From NCBI RefSeq assembly GCF_000764225.1, contig NZ_JQED01000046.1:82040-146039 (forward strand): a DNA stretch of 64,000 nucleotides. Reading direction: 5' to 3'. The notes below the pieces were generated by a model that ran no database searches, was not told the DNA's origin, and saw only the letters and a program-made list of their open reading frames with translations. The DNA comes from Colwellia psychrerythraea (GTDB lineage Bacteria > Pseudomonadota > Gammaproteobacteria > Enterobacterales > Alteromonadaceae). Of the stretch, positions 1 through 7,722 are shown in pieces (the stretch's first letter is position 1; every line of letters starts with the position of its first letter). A program made the position numbers and the translations under genes.

Positions 1-1
1 T

Positions 2-307
2 AAAGTTGCGCAAGATAACTTATCTTCTGAAAACTTTTCTTTAATCAGTAAAGCAGTACCTGATGTACAAAGTTATCTAGATAAAGCGCCTAAAGTAACA
101 AAGTCTTCAATGAGCTCTTTATTTTCAAGTGCTGGCGAAGCAGGTAAAAAAGCTGAGAGCTTAGATTACTTAAAATCAGCCTTTGATAAGTTAGGCGTTT
201 CTACTGAACAAATACCCAGCCTAGTTAATAGCTTCAGTAGCTATTTAGACAAGAGTGGCTATGAAGGAGCAGCATCAGCTTTAAAAAAAGGTTTAAGCTT
301 CTTATAA
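2..307 (+). CDS. DUF2780 (VcgC/VcgE-like) protein, 3' part
   Basis: The reading frame is open from the first base of the window to the stop at 305-307, so the gene begins upstream and only its last 101 codons are present. The visible part is rich in Ser, Lys and Ala, with short amphipathic helices and repeated SYLDK-type segments (about 62-79 and 215-260). This resembles the C-terminal half of the DUF2780 family, small proteins of unknown function in vibrios and relatives. The start and any signal peptide lie outside the window. Function is unknown. The family call is from recalled sequence character, not a search. Confidence 0.6.
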   Translation, partial: KVAQDNLSSENFSLISKAVPDVQSYLDKAPKVTKSSMSSLFSSAGEAGKKAESLDYLKSAFDKLGVSTEQIPSLVNSFSSYLDKSGYEGAASALKKGLSFL

Positions 308-316
308 TAATGCTAT

Positions 317-358
317 AGCGTTTATTGCCACAATCAAAAATTGTTGTCTATAAACGCT
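317..358. terminator. Convergent hairpin between DUF2780 gene and sodX
   Basis: An interrupted inverted repeat, AGCGTTTAT...ATAAACGCT, with an inner ACAAT/ATTGT pair, lies between two converging genes and probably ends transcription from both sides. There is no long T-run. Confidence 0.5.
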
Positions 359-374
359 TTACTGAAACGCTCAT

Positions 375-683
375 TTATTTGGGTGGAAATACCCACAACA
401 CTTTACCCTGTATTTGTGATTTCCCCACAGGCCCTAGCTTCTCAATAGGCACACTCGTTTTATGGTGCCCTTTTAGCCAGAACAAGCCATTTCTGTCCAC
501 TTGCGCTAATGACTTAACAATAAAACCATATCGAGGATGAAACACCTTAAGTAAACTACCTTCTTTTAAGTTAAATATTTTCAGCCAAGGTACAACAAAA
601 ACATAACTATTTTCAGGTATTCGCGGTGACATGCTCACCCCAGTCACTTTACAAAAATGAAAACCAAACATAATTTTCCTCAT
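375..683 (-). CDS. sodX: SodX-like S26 peptidase, nickel SOD maturation protease
   Basis: This 102-residue protein has the signal-peptidase/LexA-type serine-lysine core. GVSMSP places the nucleophile at Ser17, and FIVKSL places the general-base lysine near Lys57. It is far shorter than a leader peptidase and has no clear membrane anchor, as in the small S26 proteases next to sodN in other bacteria. It begins 8 bases after the sodN stop on the same strand. Its inferred role is to cut the sodN leader so that the mature enzyme starts with its metal-binding histidine. Cleavage itself is family knowledge, not visible here. Confidence 0.8.
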   Translation of the reverse strand: MRKIMFGFHFCKVTGVSMSPRIPENSYVFVVPWLKIFNLKEGSLLKVFHPRYGFIVKSLAQVDRNGLFWLKGHHKTSVPIEKLGPVGKSQIQGKVLWVFPPK

Positions 684-691
684 TTAAATAA

Positions 692-1198
692 CTAAGCCTG
701 TAAGCTTGGATAGATAACAGACTCAGCTGGTGGATAAGGACAAGTCGCTGTGAATGTTGTGACTTGCTTAGTTGCCCAGAATATTTCTGCAAAACGATTC
801 ACTTGCTTTAACAGCGCTTGTGCAGATTCCCTACTGATATGCTGTTTGGCTTGTGAACTTGCTAACATAATATTGTGCACTAATTTATGTAGTTCAGGGT
901 ATTGCGATAGTTGCGGCGTTTTAATGTAATCTCCCCATATCACTGCTATTTCTTCTTTCACTTTTATGCCATGGCTTTCTTTTTGATTAACTAATCTTAA
1001 AAACTGTGCCTGCTCATCTAAGGTGAGCGACGGCTTGGCTTTTAATTCATTGAGTAAATCAACCATACGAATAATGGTCAGTGCAGATATTTGTGCACTG
1101 ATTGGATCATAAATTTTGCATGGAATGTCGCAGTGCGCCATAACTACTGGAAAGTGGAGTTTCTTATCCAATTTGGCAATAATATTGTAAAGCATCAT
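692..1198 (-). CDS. sodN: Superoxide dismutase [Ni], SodN
   Basis: The protein carries the nickel-hook signature HCDIPCKIYDP (residues 22-32 from the chosen start). His22, Cys23 and Cys27 correspond to His1, Cys2 and Cys6 of mature NiSOD. The 21 residues before the histidine are the leader that SodX should remove. The remainder is a helical bundle of about 147 residues, longer than the 117-residue Streptomyces enzyme. I chose the ATG at 1198 because AGGAAGGAG lies just ahead of it; a GTG at 1225 is in frame but overlaps the upstream gene and lacks such a site. It should detoxify superoxide using nickel instead of iron or manganese. Confidence 0.92.
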   Translation of the reverse strand: MMLYNIIAKLDKKLHFPVVMAHCDIPCKIYDPISAQISALTIIRMVDLLNELKAKPSLTLDEQAQFLRLVNQKESHGIKVKEEIAVIWGDYIKTPQLSQYPELHKLVHNIMLASSQAKQHISRESAQALLKQVNRFAEIFWATKQVTTFTATCPYPPAESVIYPSLQA

Positions 1199-1221
1199 TT
1201 TCTCCTTCCTATATTCGCTAC

Positions 1222-1404
1222 TCACCTTTTAGGAGCAGTGATCTCTTTAAATACCACAACAGCAGCGGCAACAATAACAGGCACTAACCAAAGTAGGTGT
1301 ACTAAGCCAGAATCAGAAGCACTATGATCATGTCCTGGGTGTGCAAACAATGGGTTACTCAGTGACCATGACAAACCAGCTAAAATAACAACAGTTTTTT
1401 TCAT
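1222..1404 (-). CDS. Small His-rich membrane protein of the sodN operon
   Basis: This is a 60-residue protein with an N-terminal signal-like segment (about 1-21), a short metal-binding-like stretch HPGHDHS (about 22-28), and one hydrophobic helix (about 37-52) ending in a basic tail. It sits between the TPR gene and sodN, with short gaps on one strand. The histidine cluster next to a nickel enzyme suggests periplasmic or membrane metal handling. That role is inferred from position and composition only; I do not recognise a named family. Confidence 0.6.
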   Translation of the reverse strand: MKKTVVILAGLSWSLSNPLFAHPGHDHSASDSGLVHLLWLVPVIVAAAVVVFKEITAPKR

Positions 1405-1427
1405 CGTAATATCCTCATAGTAAGAAC

Positions 1428-1856
1428 TTAATGCATCACCGGTTGGCTTGCATTGACATCCATTTCCATTTTCTTTAGCGATGTCAAACAGCCATCACAC
1501 GCGGGGTACTTTTTACTAAACGCCATCAAAGGCATTAACGTCATTTTTAAGGTACGTAATGCAACAAATTTTAGATCATCACTGTATTGGGACTGCTGCG
1601 AAAGCTCTGTCATTCGTTGGTGGGGGATTTGTAAATATCGAAATGCCATTTTGGGTTGGCCTTGTTCCTCATATAAAACAGCTAAATTATGAAAAGCGCT
1701 AATCCATGCCAAAAGCAAGTTGCTATTTTCAATGTCGGCATGCCATTCCTGTTCTAAACACTCAATGGCTTGGTGGTAGTAATCCTCAGCCAGGGGCAGT
1801 TCTTGCTTATTAAAGCTATCGTTACCCTTTACTAGTAGTAATTGCCAAACTTTCAT
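1428..1856 (-). CDS. TPR-like protein, first gene of the sodN operon
   Basis: This 142-residue protein has two helix-turn-helix repeats of TPR type (about 8-35 and 52-82: A..YY.QAI.CLE, then AFHNLAVLYEEQGQP). A CxxC pair, CDGC, lies near residue 120. There is no signal peptide or membrane segment, so it is probably cytoplasmic. It is the promoter-proximal gene of the sodN cluster, directly behind a Fur box. An accessory role in nickel or SodN handling is possible from position alone. The exact family is not recognised. Confidence 0.6.
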   Translation of the reverse strand: MKVWQLLLVKGNDSFNKQELPLAEDYYHQAIECLEQEWHADIENSNLLLAWISAFHNLAVLYEEQGQPKMAFRYLQIPHQRMTELSQQSQYSDDLKFVALRTLKMTLMPLMAFSKKYPACDGCLTSLKKMEMDVNASQPVMH

Positions 1857-1872
1857 AACTCACCAATACAAA

Positions 1873-1887
1873 TGATAATAATTCTCA
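1873..1887 (-). promoter_or_regulatory. Fur box upstream of the sodN operon
   Basis: TGATAATAATTCTCA matches the 7-1-7 Fur consensus tGATAATnATTATCa except at one position. It lies 17 bp ahead of the first gene of the sodN cluster and far (about 350 bp) from the divergent thioesterase gene. It should let iron-loaded Fur repress the nickel SOD operon. Confidence 0.75.
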
Positions 1888-2238
1888 TTCTATTAAACTT
1901 GTCTTATTATGTAAAGTAGCCATTTGTAAAAAAAGTAATAGACTTGAGATAAAGATTCATCAACGAAATATTTGGTAACCTCGCTAAATTGATTTAGCGC
2001 CCAAAAGCGTAATAAGTTAAAAATAAATAAAGTCGCACTGGTCTGTACTTATGTACAAATAAGTTATGATATTGAATATCTATTATTATCAGTAAATTAT
2101 AATTTTTTTATCCCGCATATACTCATATTGTTAAATTTACCGACAGATATTATTTGCTAATTAACAACTAACAATATATTTTGAACAATCTTCTTAAGAA
2201 GCCCATAATTAAACACATTAACGATAAAGAGCACATTC
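1888..2238. other. Divergent intergenic region, sodN operon / thioesterase
   Basis: This is AT-rich DNA with no credible reading frame. It must hold the promoter of the thioesterase gene. A weak dyad of the form ACTTATGTACAAATAAGT sits near 2046-2065, but I cannot assign a regulator. No RNA gene was recognised. Confidence 0.4.
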
Positions 2239-2715
2239 ATGAATGCACCACAACGCGACGTAACTTTAAGATTTTTAGCCGAACCACAAGATGTAAATTT
2301 TGGTGGTAAAGTGCATGGTGGCGCTGTAATGAAATGGATAGATTTAGCTGCATATGCTTGTGCTGCAGGTTGGAGTGGTCGTTACTGCGTTACCGCCTAT
2401 GCAGGTGGTATTCGCTTTGTAGCACCGATCCATGTCGGTAGTTTAGTAGAAGTAGAAGCCAAAGTTATTTACACCGGCAACTCATCAATACACATAGCAT
2501 TAGAAGTAAACGCCTGTGATCCTAAATCGTTGAACCGTCGTTTAACTACTCACTGTATTGTTATCATGGTCGCTGTAGATCAAAATGGTCAATCTGAGAG
2601 TGTACCGCAATGGGATCCTCAAACAGAAGCAGATAAGAAACAACATGCTTCAGCAATAAAACTGATGGAAATGCGCAAACAGATTGGTGAAGAAATGCAA
2701 ATCTTTGTCGATTAG
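2239..2715 (+). CDS. Acyl-CoA thioesterase, hotdog fold (YciA/BFIT type)
   Basis: This 158-residue single hotdog domain should hydrolyse acyl-CoA to free fatty acid and CoA. The central GGKVHGGAVMKWID segment (about 23-36) is the conserved hotdog helix with its catalytic-region residues. It is followed by the strand segment YAGGIRFVAPIHVGSLVEV, typical of YciA-like cytoplasmic thioesterases. Length is normal for the family and the protein is expected to be a hexamer. It is monocistronic, ending before a hairpin at about 2785. Chain-length preference cannot be read from sequence. Confidence 0.85.
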   Translation: MNAPQRDVTLRFLAEPQDVNFGGKVHGGAVMKWIDLAAYACAAGWSGRYCVTAYAGGIRFVAPIHVGSLVEVEAKVIYTGNSSIHIALEVNACDPKSLNRRLTTHCIVIMVAVDQNGQSESVPQWDPQTEADKKQHASAIKLMEMRKQIGEEMQIFVD

Positions 2716-2784
2716 CTTCTGCAGTCTTTTATTTAAAAAAAACATAATACTTATTACTAATCGATGGCTATATATTCTTGAGCT

Positions 2785-2814
2785 AACCGAGCTTTGCGCT
2801 AACAAAGTTCGGTT
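2785..2814 (+). terminator. Hairpin downstream of thioesterase
   Basis: AACCGAGCTTTG pairs with CAAAGTTCGGTT (one G-T pair) around a 6-base loop, followed by a T-rich but interrupted tract. It is a likely terminator about 70 bp after the stop. Confidence 0.5.
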
Positions 2815-2972
2815 ATATTGTTTAGCGCTGGCTTGTGAACATCCCCGTTAGCAAAGCAGCACGGTGCTTTAACCCAGCCTGCTAACTCCCTTTATTTCAG
2901 ACATCATTTTTCGCCCGAAAAAGGACAACTTTTAAAGGGGCTCGAGCATTTTGCCTAGCCTTCAAACGCGAG

Positions 2973-4232
2973 TTATTCTTCGCCCCTCTGGGCAGTAGCG
3001 ACTTTAAGTTGTGTTTTCACATCAATCCACTGTGACATATATTGGGTGCTTTTATGGTGATGATGATTCAACATACTGCCAATAAAATTCGCTTGTCTAT
3101 GTTGCTCAAGATTAGCTGCTAGCTTTGATAAACAATCAGCTAATTCGTTTAAGATATTATCTTGCTGAAACATTAACCTGGCATTTTGTTGCCCTAAGTC
3201 GCTGCTAACTTGCCAAGCTTGTTCATCTTGATACAGTTTAACCGCAGCATTTGCAATGGCATGTGGATCATTAGCTATTTCGCCAGCCCAAGGTAAACCA
3301 GTTTGCATACTTTCTGCACCAATATCGGTTGTCACTGATGGCGTAGCGCAATACATAGCTTCGGCCAGCTTGCCCTTAATACCCGCGCCAAAGCGCAGTG
3401 GTGCTAAACACACTTTTGCGCTTTTCATAACAAGCTCAGCATCATCAACCCAGCCTTTCACCAAGAATCCTGATTTTTCATCATGCAAGTCAGTGGCTTT
3501 AGGTGGTGGGTACGCGCCATAAATATTGAGTTTAGTATTAGGCAATTGTTTACGAATAAGTGGCCATACTTGCTGTTTTAGCCACAATACTGCGTCCCAA
3601 TTAGGCGCATGGCGAAAGTTTCCAATCGCCATGAAATCTTCGCGCTGTTGATAACTCGGATTTTCTTGTGTTAACTGAGTTTGACTTAACATAAATGGAC
3701 AATAGTGAATTAAGCTCGCATCAACGTTAAACAAGCGTTGTAGTAATTCCACTTCGATACTTGAAATCATTAAGCTGATGTCAGATCGAAATATAGCAGC
3801 AACTTCACGCTTAGCCATGTCACTGGTAAGTAAGTCCTCATCGGTAATATCACGCTTTAGTTTATAAGCTTGGTGGCGAGCATTACGAAGACAAAATAAA
3901 TCTTCTGTATCTAATAACCGGAGTGCTTGTGGGCATTGTTCACTCACACGCCAACCAAATTGCTCTTCCATCATAAAACGATCAAACATCACTGTATGAG
4001 GTTGTAGGTCTTTAATGAAGTCATCAAAACTAGTGCAATTGAGGCTGATATTTTTAACATCAATATTTATAGCGGGTAAGTCAACCATGTGCTCGGTTTG
4101 TTGTGCAGGGCTTGCAAAGGTAATGTGATAGTTTTGTGCTTGGAAAAAGTGGATTAACTGCATCATACGGCTACCTGCCGCTGAAGAATTAGGCTCAGGC
4201 CATACATAGCCAATAATAAGAAGTTTTTTCAT
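2973..4232 (-). CDS. GT-B glycosyltransferase, group 1-like
   Basis: This 419-residue cytoplasmic enzyme probably transfers a sugar from a nucleotide-sugar to a cell-surface glycan. The N-terminal half starts with KLLIIGYVWPEPNSSAAGSRM, the glycine/proline loop of GT-B folds. The C-terminal half contains MAIGNFRHAPNWDAV, LRFGAGIKGKLAEAM and the E.M...P.V donor-binding segment (about 275-305). The glutamate there binds the donor in family 4-like enzymes. No other polysaccharide genes are nearby, so the acceptor is unknown. A histidine run (HHHH) near residue 390 is unusual but probably incidental. Confidence 0.75.
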   Translation of the reverse strand: MKKLLIIGYVWPEPNSSAAGSRMMQLIHFFQAQNYHITFASPAQQTEHMVDLPAINIDVKNISLNCTSFDDFIKDLQPHTVMFDRFMMEEQFGWRVSEQCPQALRLLDTEDLFCLRNARHQAYKLKRDITDEDLLTSDMAKREVAAIFRSDISLMISSIEVELLQRLFNVDASLIHYCPFMLSQTQLTQENPSYQQREDFMAIGNFRHAPNWDAVLWLKQQVWPLIRKQLPNTKLNIYGAYPPPKATDLHDEKSGFLVKGWVDDAELVMKSAKVCLAPLRFGAGIKGKLAEAMYCATPSVTTDIGAESMQTGLPWAGEIANDPHAIANAAVKLYQDEQAWQVSSDLGQQNARLMFQQDNILNELADCLSKLAANLEQHRQANFIGSMLNHHHHKSTQYMSQWIDVKTQLKVATAQRGEE

Positions 4233-4280
4233 TTAAGTATTTTATACCAATTACACTCACTTTCAATGGCATAAATAGAC

Positions 4281-4341
4281 AATAACTTCGTTGCTTTCAA
4301 TCACAATAGTACACTATTGCTCAATCAAGCGCCTTGTTCTT
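4281..4341. repeat. Dispersed intergenic repeat, copy A
   Basis: Read on the minus strand this contains AAGGCGCTTGATTGA, an inner dyad AATAGTGTACTATT, then GAAAGCAACGAAG. The same order with small changes recurs at 18293-18358, some 14 kb away and also downstream of a gene. The copies look like a short non-coding mobile or structured element. Confidence 0.7.
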
Positions 4342-4446
4342 GAACATTTACTCGCATTGAGTCAATACTCATAGCTAATTGAATTGACATTTAATAAAGC
4401 AAATAATAAAGGCCAATGCTAAATATAATTATTCAAATGCAGTAAC

Positions 4447-4481
4447 AAAAAAGCCACCAGTAAATGATTACGGGTGGCTTT
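4447..4481 (-). terminator. fkpA terminator
   Basis: On the minus strand a GC-rich stem (AAGCCACC/GGTGGCTT) with a 14-base loop is followed by a T-run, about 60 bp after the fkpA stop. This is a good rho-independent terminator. Confidence 0.85.
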
Positions 4482-4538
4482 ATATTGTTATCTAGTATTG
4501 ATTATAGATAAGTGAAAAGTCTTATCTAATATAACTAA

Positions 4539-5306
4539 CTAGTGAGCAGCGTGTTCATCAGCCTTTGGAGCTTCTTCTGCTTTTTGAATTTCTAATAATT
4601 CAATTTCAAATTCTAGTACTGAGTTACCCGGAATGCGTGGTGGGTTACCGTTTGGACCATACGCTAAATCTGAAGGAATAGTGAATTTGTACTTAGCGCC
4701 TAAAGGCATTAATTGTACGCCCTCAGTCCAACCTTTGATCACACGATTAAGTGGGAATACTGCTGGTTCGCCACGATCGTATGAACTATCAAACGTTTCA
4801 CCGTTTAAGAAAGTTCCTTTGTAATGCACTTTAACCGTATCCGTTGCTACCGGCTTATCACCTTCACCAGCGCTTAATACTACGTATTGAATACCTGATT
4901 CAGTGACTTTTACACCTTCTTTTTTAGCATTCTCAGCTAAAAATTTAGCACCGTCAGCTAGGCTAGCTTCAGAAGCGGCAATCGCAGCTGCTTGCTGTTT
5001 TTCTTTCATGCTAGTATCAAGGTTCATCAATAAGGCTTGAATTTCTTCTTTTTCGATAACAGATTTACCGTCAATGCTGTCTACAAAGCCGCGTACAATC
5101 AGCTCTTTATCTAACGTTAAGCCTAGTTTGTCATGCTCTTCTAAGTTACGTTGCATGTACATACCAATTGAGGCACCTAAGCCATAGGCTTGTTTTTGCA
5201 CTTCAGTATCTAATACTGGCGCTTTTACTTCTTCAACAGCTTTCTCGTTACAACCAACAACGGCAAATAACGCAAGGGCTACTAAAGTAGGCTTAAACAA
5301 TTTCAT
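4539..5306 (-). CDS. fkpA: FKBP-type peptidyl-prolyl isomerase FkpA, lipoprotein
   Basis: The product is a periplasmic folding factor that catalyses proline cis-trans isomerisation and acts as a chaperone. The signal ends in a lipobox-like VVGC with Cys19, so it is probably lipidated, unlike soluble E. coli FkpA. Residues about 35-125 are the helical dimerisation domain. Residues about 130-240 are the FKBP domain, with VKVHYKGTFLNGETFDSSY and the GWTEGVQLMPLGAKYKFTIP core. It neighbours slyX and yheV, as in enterobacteria. The Glu/Ala/His-rich C-terminal tail is extra. Confidence 0.92.
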   Translation of the reverse strand: MKLFKPTLVALALFAVVGCNEKAVEEVKAPVLDTEVQKQAYGLGASIGMYMQRNLEEHDKLGLTLDKELIVRGFVDSIDGKSVIEKEEIQALLMNLDTSMKEKQQAAAIAASEASLADGAKFLAENAKKEGVKVTESGIQYVVLSAGEGDKPVATDTVKVHYKGTFLNGETFDSSYDRGEPAVFPLNRVIKGWTEGVQLMPLGAKYKFTIPSDLAYGPNGNPPRIPGNSVLEFEIELLEIQKAEEAPKADEHAAH

Positions 5307-5489
5307 TCATATCTCCATTTATACAATACAATTGGAGAATTCCCCCAATTAAAAACCTAAAAATTATAACGTTACCTTGTAAAACTCAACTTTAAGATAA
5401 ACTTTACATTTAACTACAGATAACACTAAACAATTTCAAAAAAGAACTTATACTAACGATAAATGCGCAAATAAAAAAGTATTAATATA

Positions 5490-6473
5490 TTGTTAAATTG
5501 TAATTGGATTTTTCCGCTCGCTTTATTGGCGATACTTACAGCTTGTAAGCCTGTGACACAAGAACCACTGCAACGCTGGCAACAGTCTGTTGAGGGTGCT
5601 TATGCTGGTCACATTTCTAGTGATGCTAAGTTTTCAGTAGTCTCCTCTATTCATCACGGTTTGAGTGTATGGGATTTAACTAAAAACCAACGACTATATA
5701 ACTGGGCACAAGAGCAAAACACCAGTGACAACTTAGTACTTTCCATTGATATTAGTGATAGTGCTAGCCATGTACTGACTGCCAATAGAAAGAATTTTGC
5801 TCTATGGAACTTACAATCAGGTAAATCTGAGGGCTACTGGCAGGTGAGAGAATCTCATATTAGAGATATAGCAATTAGTAATGGTGGTGACTACTTACTG
5901 ATTGGTAAAAGTAACGGTACCGTAGTTCATGTTACTGTCGATACAGGGAGACGATTAGAGTTCTTAGGACACAAAGAGAAGGTGAATTCAGTCGATATGC
6001 TGCCTAATGGTCGTGTCGCAATTTCGGGTGGTAATGATTTTACCGCCTACGTTTGGGATACCCAGTCTGGCCAAGTAGTTTATCAATTTAACCATAGCTC
6101 GCGAGTTTCTAAAGTGGCATTAGATGCTAAGGGCCGCTATGCTTTTTCAGCAGACAGTATGAAAGGTGCTTATATCTGGGATTTAAAAACAGGTAAACGC
6201 ATTAGTAGTTTACAGGGTACAAAACGCCATGAAGTCTTTAGCTCAGTACGTTTCTCTTCTGACGGTAAAACATTAGTTACCGGCGCAGCAACCAGAAAGG
6301 TCAGTGTTTGGGATATTGCTAGCGGTAAACGTCTTAGCCACTGGTTTGTTACCCCTAAAGAGGCAAAAAGACCAACCGGAGCGGTTGTGTATAGCATCGC
6401 ATTTGGCGATAATAACGATCTATTAACGATAAGCTCATCAGGATATGTTGAATCATGGCCAATCACGAAATAA
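5490..6473 (+). CDS. WD40-repeat lipoprotein
   Basis: This is a 327-residue predicted lipoprotein with signal and lipobox LTAC (Cys19), followed by about six WD40-type blades. Examples are VWDLTKNQ, LWNLQSG, VWDTQSGQVV, IWDLKTGKR and VWDIASGKRLSHW. It should form a propeller facing the periplasm and act as a protein-binding scaffold. The start is a TTG at 5490, the only start giving an intact signal peptide. Its end overlaps the start of slyX by 19 bases, so the two are probably co-transcribed. Partner proteins are unknown. Confidence 0.8.
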   Translation: MLNCNWIFPLALLAILTACKPVTQEPLQRWQQSVEGAYAGHISSDAKFSVVSSIHHGLSVWDLTKNQRLYNWAQEQNTSDNLVLSIDISDSASHVLTANRKNFALWNLQSGKSEGYWQVRESHIRDIAISNGGDYLLIGKSNGTVVHVTVDTGRRLEFLGHKEKVNSVDMLPNGRVAISGGNDFTAYVWDTQSGQVVYQFNHSSRVSKVALDAKGRYAFSADSMKGAYIWDLKTGKRISSLQGTKRHEVFSSVRFSSDGKTLVTGAATRKVSVWDIASGKRLSHWFVTPKEAKRPTGAVVYSIAFGDNNDLLTISSSGYVESWPITK

Positions 6474-6718
6474 CTTTAAGTGCGCACAGCACAAACGCCA
6501 ACTACATTCAGCAATTAGAAGAACGTGTTGATGCCTTAGAATCACGCAATGTCTTTCAGGATGATGTTATTGATCAATTAAGTGGCGAGCTAGCAGCCCA
6601 TCAACATGAAATTTCAGATCTGAAACATCAAATTCAATTAGTTGCTAATCGATTAAAAGATGCTGGTAGCTTATCAGGCGATAAAGAAGAGATAGAACCA
6701 CCTCCACCGCATTACTAA
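6455..6718 (+). CDS. slyX: SlyX family protein
   Basis: This 87-residue protein is almost entirely a coiled coil (about 15-70, heptads QLEERVDALESRNVFQDD). It ends in the family hallmark proline run and HY (PPPPHY). Its biochemical role is unknown; in E. coli slyX lies beside fkpA, and the same neighbourhood is seen here. Translation is probably coupled to the overlapping WD40 gene. No membrane segment is visible. Confidence 0.9.
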   Translation: MANHEITLSAHSTNANYIQQLEERVDALESRNVFQDDVIDQLSGELAAHQHEISDLKHQIQLVANRLKDAGSLSGDKEEIEPPPPHY

Positions 6719-6993
6719 ACAGTTAGCAATACTATTAACCCAAAATAACTAACAATGGTATTTGAAGCAGTATGGTTAAATTAAAAACTTTTAATTAGAA
6801 GCTGTTAACTTGAGATAACAAAGCACTGAGTTGATGACTATCATTACTTGGTACATCCTGTACTTCGCCCCTCAGGACATCCTTTGGATGTTCAAATTAT
6901 TTCCTGAATAATTTTTGAGTGCTTATCTTATGATGCGCTAACTATTGTTTAATCACAATGCTTTGCGCAATACCGCAAAAAAGTTCCATCTTA
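6719..6993. other. Gene-free stretch with small hairpins
   Basis: No coding frame is supported. Two short hairpins are visible: ACATCC TTT GGATGT near 6887-6901, and AAATTATT TCCTG AATAATTT near 6893-6915. The segment lies between the converging slyX and yheV and probably contains their terminators. Confidence 0.4.
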
Positions 6994-7197
6994 TCAAGGT
7001 TTAAATACACCAATCACCTGCTCGTGTTCTCGAACAACCTTATCTACTTGTGCTTCTGTTTGCACCATCTGTTCACCGCAGCTCACACAGGTTACTTTTT
7101 CAACGCCGTTTTCTTTGGTAAGCGCCATCGTGTCCATTGCTTTACATTTAGGACAAACCGCACCAGCGATAAATCTTTTTTTCAGGGCTTTGCTCAT
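6994..7197 (-). CDS. yheV: YheV family zinc-ribbon protein (DUF2387)
   Basis: This is a 67-residue protein with two CxxC knuckles, CPKC (about residues 15-18) and CVSCGEQM (about 37-44), forming a small zinc ribbon. The basic N-terminus MSKALKKRFIAGA is typical of YheV. It sits between slyX and yheS as in E. coli, although the kefB and kefG genes that normally intervene are absent. Function is unknown; nucleic-acid or protein binding is likely from the fold. It is encoded opposite its neighbours. Confidence 0.88.
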   Translation of the reverse strand: MSKALKKRFIAGAVCPKCKAMDTMALTKENGVEKVTCVSCGEQMVQTEAQVDKVVREHEQVIGVFKP

Positions 7198-7722
7198 GAT
7201 TATTTACTACTTTTTATTAGGCACTGTTTTTTTCGCTGAGTGTTTATTCAGAATGAAAGTGTAACAGGCTCGACATTAAATCCAGAATTTTCGCTATTTT
7301 ACCTTGAATTGTGGGCATAGGAAAAGCGACAATGCATCAGCATTTTATTAGTGGGTATTATAATACCAAATGGATTAATAATTACTCAATTAGCGAGAGT
7401 TAAAAGGTTTAGAGGCAAGGCATTGATTGAAGAGAATGGTTATTCAGGAGAATATGCTCCTACATTCTCTAATAAGCTGCATCCATGCAGCGTCCTTGTT
7501 AAAATCAATAACGCCGCATGTAAGCCTTTACCTTTTATTAGGTACTCGCCCTTCGGGAACTCATTAGCAAACTTATAACATCGCATAGTTAATGAAATAT
7601 AGAATAACTATATTTAAATAAATTTGCTTGTTCTAAGCTCGCTAATGTAGTTCTAATTTGAATAATAAATTAACCCAATTGCTATTAATACCGCACTATG
7701 CCATTTTATCGAGGAATTACCA
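7198..7722. repeat. Intergenic region with repeat-like sequence
   Basis: About 520 bp without a supported gene. From about 7362 it contains ATACCAAATGGATTA, which recurs inverted near 10940-10955. It also has GGCAAGGC followed by TTGATTGAAGAGAATGG, recalling the AAGGCG-TTGATTGA repeat at 4281 and 18293. This looks like a decayed copy of a dispersed non-coding element. The last 100 bp must hold the yheS promoter. Confidence 0.45.

Noticed and set aside
325..540. Plus-strand frame opposite sodX
   Set aside because: Antisense to a gene with a clear protease core; no ribosome site or family features.
6170..6466. Minus-strand 98-codon frame inside the WD40 gene
   Set aside because: Shadow frame; the plus strand has regular WD40 repeats throughout.
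7351..7578. Plus-strand 75-codon frame in the spacer before yheS
   Set aside because: Lies within repeat-like spacer; no ribosome site and low protein character.
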